A DNA stretch of 64,000 nt from Streptomyces sp. 549 (GCF_030124175.1 NZ_JASKMT010000007.1:124001-188000); one strand, 5' to 3'; counted from the first letter of the stretch, positions 41,116-50,492 are shown. The notes: generated by a model from the letters alone, not told the origin. A program made the numbers and translations.

Positions 41116-41730
41116 ATGGCCACACAGCACGGGTCGCAGCCCCCGCCACCGATGACCGAGCGCCAGGAGGAGCGGCGCCGGCGGATTCTCGACGCCTGCG
41201 TCCGGCTGGCCCGGCGGGGCGGGTTCGACGCGGTCCAGATGCGGGAGGTCGCCGAGTTGTCGCAGGTGGCGCTCGGCACCCTCTACCGCTACTTCCCGTC
41301 GAAGGTGCACCTGCTCGTCGCCACCATGGAGGACCAGCTGCGGCAGCTGCACCGCACCCTGCACCGGCGCCCGCCGACGGAGTCCGACCCGGCGGCCCGG
41401 GTGGCGACGACCCTGATGCGGGCCTTCCACGCCATGCAGCGCGAACCGGACCTCGCGGAGGCCATGGTGCGGGCGCTGACGTTCGCCGACCGGTCGGTCA
41501 GCGCCGAGGTCGACAGCGTCTCCCGGCTCACCACGGCGATCATCGTCGACGCGATGGGGCCGGCCGCCGCGCCCGGGCCGGGGCAGCTGTCGGCGGTGCG
41601 GGTCATCGAGCACACCTGGCACTCCGCGCTGATCACCTGGCTGTCCGGGCGCGCCTCCATCGAGCAGGTCAGGGCCGACATCGAGACGGCCTGCCGGCTC
41701 GTCGGCCTCGACGCGGCCGACGCCGGCTGA
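41116..41730 (+). CDS. kstR: TetR-family regulator, KstR-like
   Basis: A 204-aa TetR regulator. The helix-turn-helix RRILDACVRLARRGGFDAVQMREVAELSQVALGTLYRYFPSKVHLL matches mycobacterial KstR nearly throughout (there: ILDATMAIASKGGYEAVQM, VAVGTLYRYFPSKVHLL), including VGTLYRYFPSKVHLL. KstR represses cholesterol and long-chain lipid catabolic genes and is released by CoA-thioester metabolites. No cholesterol cluster is seen here, but a MaoC hydratase with an operator is 10 kb away. A second ATG at 41152 would give a 192-aa product. Confidence 0.82.
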   Translation: MATQHGSQPPPPMTERQEERRRRILDACVRLARRGGFDAVQMREVAELSQVALGTLYRYFPSKVHLLVATMEDQLRQLHRTLHRRPPTESDPAARVATTLMRAFHAMQREPDLAEAMVRALTFADRSVSAEVDSVSRLTTAIIVDAMGPAAAPGPGQLSAVRVIEHTWHSALITWLSGRASIEQVRADIETACRLVGLDAADAG

Positions 41731-41785
41731 CGCGTCCCCCGAGGGGCGGCCCTCACCGCACCCCGCAGCCGCCTGCCCGCAGCTC

Positions 41786-43588
41786 TCAGCCGTCGTCGCG
41801 CTCGTAGGGGCTGGCGAACGGGAAGTACTCCCGCAGGAAGGGCATCATCACTCCCAGCTGGGTGGCCAGGTCCCGCTCGTCGGAGACGGTGTCGTTGAGG
41901 CAGAACACCGTGCGGTTGCGGTGGGCCAGCAGGCGTCCCAGGCGGGCGGGCGTGAAGGGGTGGGCCACGTCGAAGTAGTCGTACCGCAGGCCGCCCGGTA
42001 CCGCGCGGCCGGTGAGGTAGGCGTAGTAGTGGTGCAGCGACGAGGTGACCGACAGGTCGTCCAGCGAGCGGAAGCGGTTGCCCGCGGTGCTCTTGTGGCG
42101 GTCCGCGAACTCCTCCTCGATCTCGCGCAGCACACTGCGCCGCAGTGCGTGCGGTACGTGCTTCATCTTCTGGGTGAGCACCGCGCCGAACCGTTCCTCC
42201 AGCAGGGCGCGGTTGTTCTTTCCGGAGACGGTGATCGGTACGTCCTCGGGTGAGGGCAGTCCGAAGGGGACATGGACCTTGGACTGGAAGAAGCGGGTCA
42301 GCCCGTTGGAGAGGAAGAAGTCCTGCGGGGTGGTCAACCGGCCGAAGAACACGTCGTCGTTGAGGTAGAGGAAGTGCTCGGCGAGGCCGTCGACGTGGTG
42401 CAGCTGGCTCTCGATGGCGTGCGAGTTGAACGTGGGCAGCAGCGAGTGGTCGCGGAAGACGTCCCGGTGGCTCACCACCGTGATGCCGGGGTGCGAGGTG
42501 TCCAGCCAGCTCGGCGTCTGGTCGTCCGTCACCAGGTAGACGTGCCGGATCCAGGGCGCGTAGGTGTGCAGGGAGCGCAGCGAGTAGCGCAGCTCGTCGC
42601 GGCTGAGGAAGCGCGCCGCGTTGGCCGCCTCCTCGTGGTACGCCTCGCCCGCGTGCTCGGCCCGGCGGCGCAGCCACGCCGGGTCGGCGCCGTCCACCCA
42701 GGTGTACACGGCGTCCACCGGGAACGGGACGTCCTCCGGCAGCGGGGCGGCGAACGGGCCGACGGTCCGCACCATGGCGGGCGGCGCCGTGCCGACCGGC
42801 AGCAGCTGCGTGAAGTGGTTGAGGGGCACCTCGACGCGCGGCTCGTCCGGCGGCAGTTCCTCGGTGCAGCGGTTGCGGCGCGGTGCCGTCAGGGCGCCCG
42901 TCTCGTCGCGGCGCCAGAACTCCACCGTGCAGCCGTAGCGTTCCTCCGTCGCGGCCGTGCCGTGCCGGTCGGTGTGGTACCAGTTCAGCCGGACGAGGTC
43001 GGCGCGGCCCAGCCGGCGACGCGCCTGCGCGGAGTCGCCGGGCACGGTGCGCGGGCGCGCCCGGCGCAGCAGCCGCCATCCGCGGTCGTCGAGCAGCGTC
43101 ACATAGCCCGCCGTCTCACCGCACAGGAGGGTGAGCGCGCGCAGGGCGCGGACACGTTCCGTCTCCGGTACGCCGACCGTGGTACCGGCACCCCCCAGGC
43201 CGCGTACGCAGAAATGGTCCACGCCGGCCGCCGTCAGTGTCTCGGTGACGGCGCGCAGAGCGTCCACGTGGGCGTGCAACGGGCTCGGGTGGTCCTGTAC
43301 CCGGGCCGCCCGGGGCTGCCCGTGCACCAGGACCAGGCGCCGCTCGGCGGGCGTGAAGCGCGCCGGCTCGCTGCGGCGGGCCCAGGCCGCGCGGAGCCTC
43401 GCGAGGCGCTCGGAGGGGAGCTGGGCGGAGGTCAGCGAGCGCTTCAGCTCGCTGCGGGCCTCCAGCGAAAGTCTCGCCGCGACGGCTCTGCGGGCGCGCA
43501 GCGGGACCACACGTCGGTAGAGCACCACCGGGGGGCTCGCCTCCGGGTTGCGGTGGACCGACGGGGCCTGGTCGGCGGGGGCAGTCAT
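41786..43588 (-). CDS. Stealth-family capsule/teichoate sugar-phosphotransferase
   Basis: A 600-aa soluble-looking protein with the conserved regions of Stealth proteins: CR1 VDAVYTWVDGADPAWLRRR (about 285), CR2 RYSLRSLHTYAPWIRHVYL with TDDQTPSWLD, CR3 HAIESQLHHVDGLAEHFLY with NDDVFFG, and CR4 KSTAGNRFRSLDD. Stealth proteins transfer hexose-1-phosphate to acceptors in capsule or wall polysaccharide; the human GlcNAc-1-phosphotransferase is related. A 200-residue extension precedes CR1. An AT-rich stretch just upstream (43600-43640) probably holds the promoter. Confidence 0.87.
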   Translation of the reverse strand: MTAPADQAPSVHRNPEASPPVVLYRRVVPLRARRAVAARLSLEARSELKRSLTSAQLPSERLARLRAAWARRSEPARFTPAERRLVLVHGQPRAARVQDHPSPLHAHVDALRAVTETLTAAGVDHFCVRGLGGAGTTVGVPETERVRALRALTLLCGETAGYVTLLDDRGWRLLRRARPRTVPGDSAQARRRLGRADLVRLNWYHTDRHGTAATEERYGCTVEFWRRDETGALTAPRRNRCTEELPPDEPRVEVPLNHFTQLLPVGTAPPAMVRTVGPFAAPLPEDVPFPVDAVYTWVDGADPAWLRRRAEHAGEAYHEEAANAARFLSRDELRYSLRSLHTYAPWIRHVYLVTDDQTPSWLDTSHPGITVVSHRDVFRDHSLLPTFNSHAIESQLHHVDGLAEHFLYLNDDVFFGRLTTPQDFFLSNGLTRFFQSKVHVPFGLPSPEDVPITVSGKNNRALLEERFGAVLTQKMKHVPHALRRSVLREIEEEFADRHKSTAGNRFRSLDDLSVTSSLHHYYAYLTGRAVPGGLRYDYFDVAHPFTPARLGRLLAHRNRTVFCLNDTVSDERDLATQLGVMMPFLREYFPFASPYERDDG

Positions 43589-44038
43589 GTGCAGGCAGCT
43601 CCCAAGTTAGATATTGCTTTTGTCCGAATTGTCACATGGGCAGCCCGGGAGTGGGAGGGGGCGGGGTGCGCGGCGCCCGGCGCCTTCCGGCCGTCCTGAC
43701 GCCCCCCGTGGCCTGTCGGCCGCCACCCCCTCGGTCACTCCGCGCTGCGGCCCCCGAGTACCCCGTCTCGTCCGGTCCAGGCGTGGTCCGGGCCGGGATG
43801 GCGCAATCCATCTGCTACGGGCGGGAGTTGACTGAAAGCGGTCATACCGCAACCCGGTGAACCGCCTCGGACCGGGCCCTGGCGGGGTGCCGGGCGTGCG
43901 GTGTGGTCGAACAGGCGTGCGGCCGCTGTCGCGCGCCCGGAGCGTCACCCGTCCGCCGGGCGCGCCCAGGGGGCGCCCGCAACCGGCGGCGACCACCCCG
44001 GCGCCCCGCCGGGGGCGCCGGTGCGGCAGCATGACGCC
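43589..44038. other. 450-bp gap between Stealth gene and methyltransferase gene
   Basis: Divergent promoter region. The first 50 bp (43595-43640) is the most AT-rich stretch nearby. No gene seen: the two open frames across it have Pro/Arg-rich, non-homologous translations. The end contains a GGCGCCCCGCCGGGGGCGCC palindrome at 44000-44019. Confidence 0.5.
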
Positions 44039-44677
44039 ATGACACCCGCGCCGGAGACCGTTGCCGCCTTCGAGGCGGCCAAGGGCTTCATGCCCCTCGA
44101 CGAGGGCCTCGCCCTGTACAGCGCCGCCACGGAGGCCGCCCGGCTGGGTCTGCCGCTGCTGGAGATCGGCACCTACTGCGGCCGGTCCACCCTGCTGCTC
44201 GCCGACGCGGCCCGCGCCGCAGGCGTGACGGTGCTCACCGTCGACCACCACCGCGGCAGCGAGGAGCAGCAGCCCGGCTGGGAGTACCACGACCCGACGC
44301 TGGTGGACCCCGCCGTCGGCCGGATGGACACCCTGCCGACGTTCCGCCGCACCCTGCACGCCGCCGGGCTGGAGGAGCACGTCGTCGCCGTCGTCGGCCG
44401 CTCCCCGCAGGTGGCCGCGGTGTGGCAGGGACCGCTCGGCCTGGTCTTCGTCGACGGCGGGCACACCGACGAGCACGCCACCGGCGACTACGTGGGCTGG
44501 GTCCCGCACCTCGCCGAGGGCGGCATGCTGGTCGTGCACGACGTCTTCCCCGACCCGGCCGACGGCGGGCAGGCGCCCTACCGGGTGTACTCCAGGGCCC
44601 TGGCCAGCGGCGCGTTCACCGAGACGTCGGCCACCGGCTCGCTGCGGGTGCTGCGGCGGACCGGGGCCGGGATCTGA
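44039..44677 (+). CDS. Class I SAM-dependent methyltransferase (Methyltransf_24-like)
   Basis: A 212-aa enzyme: LPLLEIGTYCGRSTLLLADAA is motif I, TVLTVDHHRGSEEQ is motif II with the SAM-ribose acid, and GLVFVDGGHTDEHATGD is the metal/acceptor loop typical of O-methyltransferases of the Methyltransf_24 kind. The acceptor is not known. The start ATG 44039 lies in the middle of a run of overlapping ATGs; the frame runs further upstream without coding character. The amidase gene follows 1 bp later, so co-transcription is expected. Confidence 0.8.
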   Translation: MTPAPETVAAFEAAKGFMPLDEGLALYSAATEAARLGLPLLEIGTYCGRSTLLLADAARAAGVTVLTVDHHRGSEEQQPGWEYHDPTLVDPAVGRMDTLPTFRRTLHAAGLEEHVVAVVGRSPQVAAVWQGPLGLVFVDGGHTDEHATGDYVGWVPHLAEGGMLVVHDVFPDPADGGQAPYRVYSRALASGAFTETSATGSLRVLRRTGAGI

Positions 44678-44678
44678 C

Positions 44679-45599
44679 ATGTCGGCCGGCAGAAGGCTCC
44701 TCGTGGTGCTCGCCGTGCTGGTGCCGCTGGCGCTGGCCGGCGGGCTGGTGTGGCTGGTCACCTCCGGCGACCGGACCTCCGGCCCCGGCGCCCCCTCCGC
44801 CTCCGGCGCACCGGCCGACGGCCGGACCCCGTCCGCCGCGCCGCCGTCCGGTCCTGACGCCCCGGCGCCCGGCGGGGACCGCCCGCCCGGCGCCTCCCCG
44901 TCCGCCGAACGTCCCCTGGCCGGGCGGGTGGTGGTGCTCGACCCGGGCCACAACCCCGGCAACCGCGACCACACCGCCGAGATCAACCGGCAGGTGGACA
45001 TCGGCACCGGCCGCAAGGAGTGCGACACCACCGGGACCGCGTCCGACGCGGGCTACCCGGAGGCCGACTTCACGCTCGACCTGGCCCGCCGCACCCGGGC
45101 CGTGCTGCGGGAGCAGGGCGCCGAGGTGAGGTTCACCCAGGAGGCCGACGTGCCGTTCGGCCCGTGCATCGACGAGCGCGCCGCGATCGGCAACCGGGCG
45201 AACGCCGACGCGGTGGTCTCGCTGCACGCCGACGGCTCCGCGCGGGGCAACCGCGGCTTCCACGTGATCCTGCCCGCCGAGGTGCGGCAGGGCGACGCCG
45301 ACACCCGGGGCATCACCGCCGGGTCGCGGCGGCTCGGCGAGCACCTCGCGGACCGGTTCGCGGAAGCCACCGGCACCCGGCCGGCCGGATACCTGGGGCC
45401 GCAGACCGCCGACAGCGGCCTGGTGGTGCGCGGCGACCTGGGCGGACTCAACCTGTCCCGGGTGCCGAAGGTCTTCCTGGAGTGCGGCAACATGCGCGAC
45501 CCGCGGGACGCCGCACTGCTGAGCGACCCCGCCTGGCGCCAGAGGGCGGCCCGCGGCGTGGCGGCAGGCGTCACCGCCTACCTGACGGGGAATCAGTAG
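44679..45599 (+). CDS. N-acetylmuramoyl-L-alanine amidase (Amidase_3), membrane-anchored
   Basis: A 306-aa cell-wall hydrolase. An N-terminal membrane helix (residues 7-28) serves as anchor or signal, followed by a Pro/Ser/Ala linker to residue 80 and an Amidase_3 domain: VLDPGHNPGN (zinc His), SLHADGSARGNRG (zinc His), FLECGNMRDP (catalytic Glu). It cuts between MurNAc and L-alanine in peptidoglycan. It starts directly after the methyltransferase gene. Unusually, a KECDTTGTASDAGYPEADF insertion with a Cys separates the first motifs; common in Streptomyces homologues. Confidence 0.9.
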   Translation: MSAGRRLLVVLAVLVPLALAGGLVWLVTSGDRTSGPGAPSASGAPADGRTPSAAPPSGPDAPAPGGDRPPGASPSAERPLAGRVVVLDPGHNPGNRDHTAEINRQVDIGTGRKECDTTGTASDAGYPEADFTLDLARRTRAVLREQGAEVRFTQEADVPFGPCIDERAAIGNRANADAVVSLHADGSARGNRGFHVILPAEVRQGDADTRGITAGSRRLGEHLADRFAEATGTRPAGYLGPQTADSGLVVRGDLGGLNLSRVPKVFLECGNMRDPRDAALLSDPAWRQRAARGVAAGVTAYLTGNQ

Positions 45600-45727
45600 T
45601 CGCGGACGGGTCCGGCGGCCCGGTGCGATCCTCAGGGGCCGTACCCCGGCGCCCCGCGCTGTCCGTACGATGGGGCGCGCCCCCGTGATGACCGGACCAT
45701 GACGACAAGATCGACGAAGGATCTGAT

Positions 45728-46687
45728 GTGAACAACCGCTCGCTCACTCGAGGCGACGCAGTGGTGATCGGAGCAGCGGTTCTGCTGTTCATCGCCTCAT
45801 TCCTCGACTTCTACAAGGCCAGCTCCGGGTTCGGCATCTCCGAGGGCCGCAACGGCTGGTCCAACTTCTGGTGGCCGGTCATGCCGTCCGTCTTCCTGGC
45901 GGGCTTCTTCGCGGCCGGCCTCATCGCGGCTGCCCGCTTCCTCCCGCAGGAGCGCACGTTCCTGGGCCTGAAGCTGGACCAGTGGGGCCTCACCCTCAGC
46001 GTGTTCGCCCTGTGGACGGCGTTCTGGACGCTGCTCAGCAGCACCGGTGACGCCAAGTCGGGCCTCGACGTCGGCATCGGTCAGATCCTGGCGTTCATCG
46101 CCGTGCTCGTGCTCGCCGGCGGTGCCATCGCGACGCTGCTGGTACCGGCGCTGCGCGCGCCGCTGCTGCCTGCCGGGCCCCGCCCCGGCCAGCAGCCGCC
46201 CTACGGCGGCGGCCAGCCGCCCGCCTACGGCTACCCCGGCCAGCAGCAGCCCGGCCAGCAGCAGGCCGGCTACGGCTACCCGGGCGGCCCGCAGCCCGGC
46301 GCGCCCGGTCAGCAGCAGTCATACGGCGGCCAGCCGCAGCCGGCCCAGCAGGGCTACCCGCAGCAGGGTGCGCCCGGCCAGCAGCAGGGCCAGCCGCAGC
46401 AGGGCCAGCCGCAGCAGGGCCAGCCGCAGCAGGGTCAGCCGCAGCAGGGTCAGCCCGGCGCCGCGCACGGCCAGCCGGCGGCCGACCCGAACTTCCAGCC
46501 GTTCTGGTTCGCCGTGCCGGTGGCCCGGCCGCTGTTCGGTGAGGACGGCTCGCAGACCCCGGTCGCCGAACTCGCCCCCGGCACCTGGTACCTGGCCGTC
46601 GAGCAGCGCGGCCAGGCGCTCGTCGCGCAGACCCAGGACGGACGCCGCGGCGTGCTCCAGGACACCTCCGGCATCCAGCGCGGCTGA
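45728..46687 (+). CDS. DUF5336-type four-helix membrane protein with Gln/Pro-rich repeat tail
   Basis: A 319-aa protein. Residues 8-145 hold four membrane helices with a conserved WSNFWWPVMPSVFLAG region. Residues 150-240 are a low-complexity tail with five repeats of GQPQQ (15-bp DNA repeats at 46382-46456), then a short conserved C-terminal domain (FWFAVPVARPLFGEDG, then ELAPGTWYLAVEQRGQALV). This matches DUF5336 proteins seen throughout Streptomyces; function unknown. The GTG start follows GATCTGAT; no strong ribosome site. A TACGAT at 45663-45668 may be a -10 box. Confidence 0.78.
   Translation: MNNRSLTRGDAVVIGAAVLLFIASFLDFYKASSGFGISEGRNGWSNFWWPVMPSVFLAGFFAAGLIAAARFLPQERTFLGLKLDQWGLTLSVFALWTAFWTLLSSTGDAKSGLDVGIGQILAFIAVLVLAGGAIATLLVPALRAPLLPAGPRPGQQPPYGGGQPPAYGYPGQQQPGQQQAGYGYPGGPQPGAPGQQQSYGGQPQPAQQGYPQQGAPGQQQGQPQQGQPQQGQPQQGQPQQGQPGAAHGQPAADPNFQPFWFAVPVARPLFGEDGSQTPVAELAPGTWYLAVEQRGQALVAQTQDGRRGVLQDTSGIQRG
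46382..46456 (+). repeat. 15-bp in-frame repeat, five copies, inside DUF5336 gene
   Basis: Copies of CAGCAGGGCCAGCCG, the later ones with GGTCAG, encode QQGQP units. Such runs change length by slippage. Confidence 0.85.
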
Positions 46688-46714
46688 CCGCGGCCGGCCG
46701 GCGCCGTCAGCCGG

Positions 46715-46774
46715 CCCCGCACGACGGAACGGCCCCCCGCCCACCCGGGCAGGGGGCCGTTCCGTCGTGCGGGG
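46715..46774. terminator. Perfect 23-bp hairpin, bidirectional terminator
   Basis: CCCCGCACGACGGAACGGCC at 46715 onwards continues to 23 bases, and its exact reverse complement ends at 46774, with a 14-base loop. It lies between the DUF5336 gene (plus) and the acyl-CoA synthetase gene (minus), so it should stop transcription from both sides. Confidence 0.88.
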
Positions 46775-46834
46775 TGCGACACGGGACCCACCGGCGGCAC
46801 GGCCCGATGGACCCGAACGGGCGAGGGCAGCGGG

Positions 46835-48676
46835 TCAGGCCCGGTAGAGGTCCTCGATGTCGGCGGCGAACGCCTGGACGATGGCGCCGCGCCGCAGCTT
46901 CATCGACGGGGTCATCAGCCCTTCCTCCATGCTGAACTCGGAGGGCAGGATGCGGAACGCGCGGATCGACTCGGCCCGCGACACGGCGCTGTTGGCCATC
47001 GCCACCGCCCGCCGCACCTCGGCCTGCACGTCGTCGGCCCCCGGCCGCCTCCCGTCACCGGCCGTTTCCGCGCGACCCACCACACGGCCCAGCGACCGGC
47101 GGCTCTCCAGGGCGTCCGGGTCCAGCGTCACCAGTGCCGCGATGTAGGGGCGGTTGTCGCCCACGACCAGGCACTGCGAGACGAGCGGGTGGGCGCGTAA
47201 CCGCTCCTCCAGCAGCAGCGGCGAGACGCTCTTGCCGCCGCTGGTGATGAGCACGTCCTTCTTGCGGCCGGTGATCACCAGATGTCCGTCGTCGTCCAGG
47301 TACCCGATGTCGCCGGTGGCCAGCCAGCCGTCGCGCAGCACCGCGGCCGTGGCCACCGGATCGTCCAGGTAGCCGGAGAAGACCACCTCGCCGCGGACCC
47401 AGATCTCCCCGTCGCGCGCGATGTGCACCGCGCAGCCCGGCAGCGGCAGGCCCACCGTGCCGAACCGGGGCCGGCCCGCGGGCTGACCGGTCACCGCGGC
47501 GGTGGTCTCCGTCAGGCCGTAGCCGTCGTGCACGATGATCCCGGCCCCGGCGAACAGCAGGCCCAGCTCCCGGCTGAGCGTCGACCCGCCGGAGGAGGCG
47601 AACCGCACCCGGCCGCCCAGCACCGCCCGCAGCCGGGTGTAGACCATCCGGTCGAACACCGCGTGCGCGGCCCGCAGCATCGGGCCCGGGCCCGGCCCGC
47701 CGGTGGTGTACCGGCGCTCGACGGCCTCCCCGTAGCGCACGGCCACGTCCGCCGCCCGCTGGAACAGCTCGCCGCGTCCCGCCTCCTCGGCCGCCCGGCG
47801 GGCCGCGGCGACGATGCGCTCGAAGACGTACGGCACCGCGAACAGGTACGTCGGCCGGAACGACGCGAGCGCGGGCAGCAGCTCGGCCGGGGCCAGGTCC
47901 GGCTGGTGCCCCAGCCGGACACCGTGCCGCAGGCACACCACGACCACCATCAGCCCGTAGATGTGCGACAGCGGCAGGAAGGCCAGTACGGCAGGCTGCT
48001 CGCCCTTCTCCGCCAGCAGTTCCCGCCACCCCTCGTACAGCGTGTCGCACTCGGCGACCAGGTTGGCGTGCGTGATGACGCAGCCCTTGGGGCGGCCGGT
48101 GGTGCCGGAGGTGTAGGTGACCGTCGCCACCGACCAGGGCCGCACCGCGGCCCGCATCCGGTGCACCAGCTCAACGGGCACGCAGTGGCCCAGGTTGGTC
48201 AGCAACTCGACGCAGCCGGAGTCCAGTTGCCACATGCGGCGGAGCAGCGGCAGCGCGTTGCACACCGCGCCGATCGTCATGGCGTGGTCCTCGTGCTCGA
48301 CGACGACCGCCACCACCCGGGCGTCGGAGAGGATCCACCGCACCTGCTCCGCCGACGAGGTCGGGTACACCGGCACGATCTGCGCGCCGATCGACCACAG
48401 CGCGCAGCCGAACAGCGTCCACTCGTACCGGGTGCGGGACATCACCGCGACGCGGTCGCCGAACCCGATCCCCTCACTCAGCAGGCCCCTGGCCAGTCCC
48501 AGAACCTCGTCGCGGAACTCGGCCGCGGTGACCGGCTCCCAGGCGCCGTCGCCCGTCGCGCTGCGCCGGGACAGCTGCACCAGCTTCGGATCGTCCTCGG
48601 CGATGCGGTGGACCGAGTCCGCGAGCCCTCCCGAACGAAGCGGCTCCACCAGCGGCGGCAGGCTGAAATCGCGCAC
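46835..48676 (-). CDS. Long-chain acyl-CoA synthetase (FadD15-like)
   Basis: A 613-aa adenylate-forming enzyme. ATVTYTSGTTGRPKGCV is the P-loop-like motif (about 185), HDGYGLTETTA the A5 motif, and LATGDIGYLDDDGHLVITGRKKD A7/A8; the start VRDFSLPPLVEPLRSGG aligns with mycobacterial FadD15. It activates fatty acids with ATP and CoA. The GTG at 48676 has GGAGGGGG upstream with good spacing; a longer start at 48691 has no such site. Convergent with DUF5336 through the hairpin; head-to-head with the MFS gene across 373 bp. Confidence 0.87.
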   Translation of the reverse strand: MRDFSLPPLVEPLRSGGLADSVHRIAEDDPKLVQLSRRSATGDGAWEPVTAAEFRDEVLGLARGLLSEGIGFGDRVAVMSRTRYEWTLFGCALWSIGAQIVPVYPTSSAEQVRWILSDARVVAVVVEHEDHAMTIGAVCNALPLLRRMWQLDSGCVELLTNLGHCVPVELVHRMRAAVRPWSVATVTYTSGTTGRPKGCVITHANLVAECDTLYEGWRELLAEKGEQPAVLAFLPLSHIYGLMVVVVCLRHGVRLGHQPDLAPAELLPALASFRPTYLFAVPYVFERIVAAARRAAEEAGRGELFQRAADVAVRYGEAVERRYTTGGPGPGPMLRAAHAVFDRMVYTRLRAVLGGRVRFASSGGSTLSRELGLLFAGAGIIVHDGYGLTETTAAVTGQPAGRPRFGTVGLPLPGCAVHIARDGEIWVRGEVVFSGYLDDPVATAAVLRDGWLATGDIGYLDDDGHLVITGRKKDVLITSGGKSVSPLLLEERLRAHPLVSQCLVVGDNRPYIAALVTLDPDALESRRSLGRVVGRAETAGDGRRPGADDVQAEVRRAVAMANSAVSRAESIRAFRILPSEFSMEEGLMTPSMKLRRGAIVQAFAADIEDLYRA

Positions 48677-49049
48677 ACGAACCCCCTCCACGAACCGGTG
48701 CCACGCCCCCTCCGACAGGCTTCAGGACGCGCAAGTTACCCGGCCCGGTCGCGGCTGCATAGAGGGGTCGACGGGCTCCGGAACCATGTGCGAACGAACC
48801 GTCCGCCCAGCGTGGAGGCGCGTTCTCCCACCGGTGCGCCGACGCGTCCGAGCCCGCGCGGGCCGCCTGCCCGCGCGCCCCCGCGCACGCCCCCGCTCAG
48901 CCCGCAGGCGCCCGGCCCGCCGGTCCCGGCCTCCTCCGCGACCCGCCGCACCGCCGCACCCGACCCGCCGCACCCACCCGGCCGCACCCGGGCCGCCGGC
49001 TCTCCGGGGTGGCGGGCGGGCGCGGTACGGCGGGTGCGAGCATGGCCGG
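48677..49049. other. 370-bp divergent gap, FadD and MFS
   Basis: No gene. It contains the putative promoters of FadD (minus) and the MFS gene (plus) in very GC-rich DNA. No operator is recognised, although CGCAAGTTACC at 48731-48741 resembles half of a KstR site. Confidence 0.5.
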
Positions 49050-50492
49050 ATGCCCCTGAGACGACACACCCCCGCCCGACGGGCCCCGGACGCCGGTCGG
49101 AGCGCGGCGCTGAGCCGCCGGGTCGCGGTGCTCGCGGCCTGCGCGGGCCAGTTCCTGGTGGTGCTCGACGTCTCGGTGATGAACGTGGCCCTGCCGTCGG
49201 TGCGGACCGACCTGGGGCTGGGCGAACTGGGCGGCCAGTGGGTCGTGAACACCTACACGCTCACCTTCGCCGGCTTCATGCTGCTCGGCGGGCGGGCCGC
49301 CGACCTCTACGGCCGCAAGCGGGTGTTCCTGGCCGGACTGGGCCTGTTCACCGCCGCCAGCCTCGCCGGCGGCCTCGCCCAGGAGCCGTGGCAGCTGCTG
49401 GCCGCCCGTTCCGTGCAGGGCTGCGGCGCGGCCGTCCTGGCACCGGCGACACTGACCATCCTCACCTCGGTCTTCCCCCACGGCCGCGCCCGCACCAAGG
49501 CGATAGCCGCCTGGAGCGCGGTGGGGGCAGGCGGCGGCGCGGCCGGCGGGCTGGTGGGCGGCCTGCTCACCGACGCCCTGTCCTGGCGGTGGGTCCTGCT
49601 GATCAACGTCCCCGTGGGCGTGGTCGTGCTGACGGCCGCGGCCGTGTGGCTGACCGAGCACCGGCAGCCCGGCGGGCGCCGGCTGGACGTGCCCGGCGCC
49701 GTGCTCGTCACCTGCGGCCTGGGCGCGCTCGCCTTCGGCGTGGTCCGCACCGAGTCCACCGGCTGGACCGCGCCGGACACCCTCGCCGCCCTGGGCGCCG
49801 GCGTGGTGCTGCTGGCCGTGTTCGTCGGTGTCGAGTTCCGGACCCGCTCGCCGCTGATGCCGCCGTCCGTCTTCCGCTCCCGGACGGTGTCGGCGGCCAA
49901 CGCGGCGGTCTTCACCAACGGCGCCGCGATGTTCTGCATGTGGTACTTCATGTCGCTGTACATGCAGAACGTGCTCGACTACCCGCCGCTGCAGGCCGGA
50001 CTGGCCTTCCTGCCGCAGTCGCTGAGCGTCATGGCCGGAGCCACCGTCGCGCCGCGCCTGATGCTGCCGCTCGGCGCCCGCAACGTCGCCGTGCTCGGCG
50101 CGCTCACCGCCGCCGCCGGCTACCTGTGGCAGAGCGGCATGCACGCGGACGGCGACTACCTCACCACGGTTCTCGGCCCCGGCGTACTCATGGCGCTGGG
50201 CGCCGGCCTGGCCGTGACGCCGCTCGCCGCACTGGCCACGGCGGGGGCTGCACCCGGGGACGGCGGGCTGGTCTCGGGCCTGCTCAACACCTCCCGCACG
50301 ATGGGCGGCGCACTCGGCCTCGCGGTGCTCTCCACCGTCGCAGCCGCCCGCACCGGCGGTTCCGCCGACCCCTCGGCGCTCGCCGAGGGCTACGCGCTGG
50401 CGTTCCGCACCGGCGCGGGCATCCTGGTGGCGAGCGTGGTACTCATGATCGTCGCCCTGCCCCGCACCGAGAGGGAAGCCGCCCATGAGTGA
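49050..50492 (+). CDS. DHA2-type MFS drug exporter
   Basis: A 480-aa, 14-helix MFS transporter. First helix AACAGQFLVVLDVSVMNVALP, motif A GRAADLYGRKRVFL, and SWRWVLLINVPVGVV between the halves, matching DHA2 drug/H+ antiporters (EmrB/QacA). The lack of a soluble C-terminal domain separates it from the MFS protein at 23309. It is followed by an SDR gene with 8 bp overlap (start at 50485), so the two are co-translated; the pair may export and modify a compound. Its substrate is unknown. Confidence 0.87.
   Translation: MPLRRHTPARRAPDAGRSAALSRRVAVLAACAGQFLVVLDVSVMNVALPSVRTDLGLGELGGQWVVNTYTLTFAGFMLLGGRAADLYGRKRVFLAGLGLFTAASLAGGLAQEPWQLLAARSVQGCGAAVLAPATLTILTSVFPHGRARTKAIAAWSAVGAGGGAAGGLVGGLLTDALSWRWVLLINVPVGVVVLTAAAVWLTEHRQPGGRRLDVPGAVLVTCGLGALAFGVVRTESTGWTAPDTLAALGAGVVLLAVFVGVEFRTRSPLMPPSVFRSRTVSAANAAVFTNGAAMFCMWYFMSLYMQNVLDYPPLQAGLAFLPQSLSVMAGATVAPRLMLPLGARNVAVLGALTAAAGYLWQSGMHADGDYLTTVLGPGVLMALGAGLAVTPLAALATAGAAPGDGGLVSGLLNTSRTMGGALGLAVLSTVAAARTGGSADPSALAEGYALAFRTGAGILVASVVLMIVALPRTEREAAHE

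Noticed and set aside
43614..43835. Two short plus-strand frames before the methyltransferase
   Set aside because: Low-complexity Pro/Arg translations with no ribosome site; upstream region of the Stealth gene.
48731..48741. CGCAAGTTACC as a KstR operator before FadD
   Set aside because: Only half of the motif is present; the matching AAC half-site is missing.
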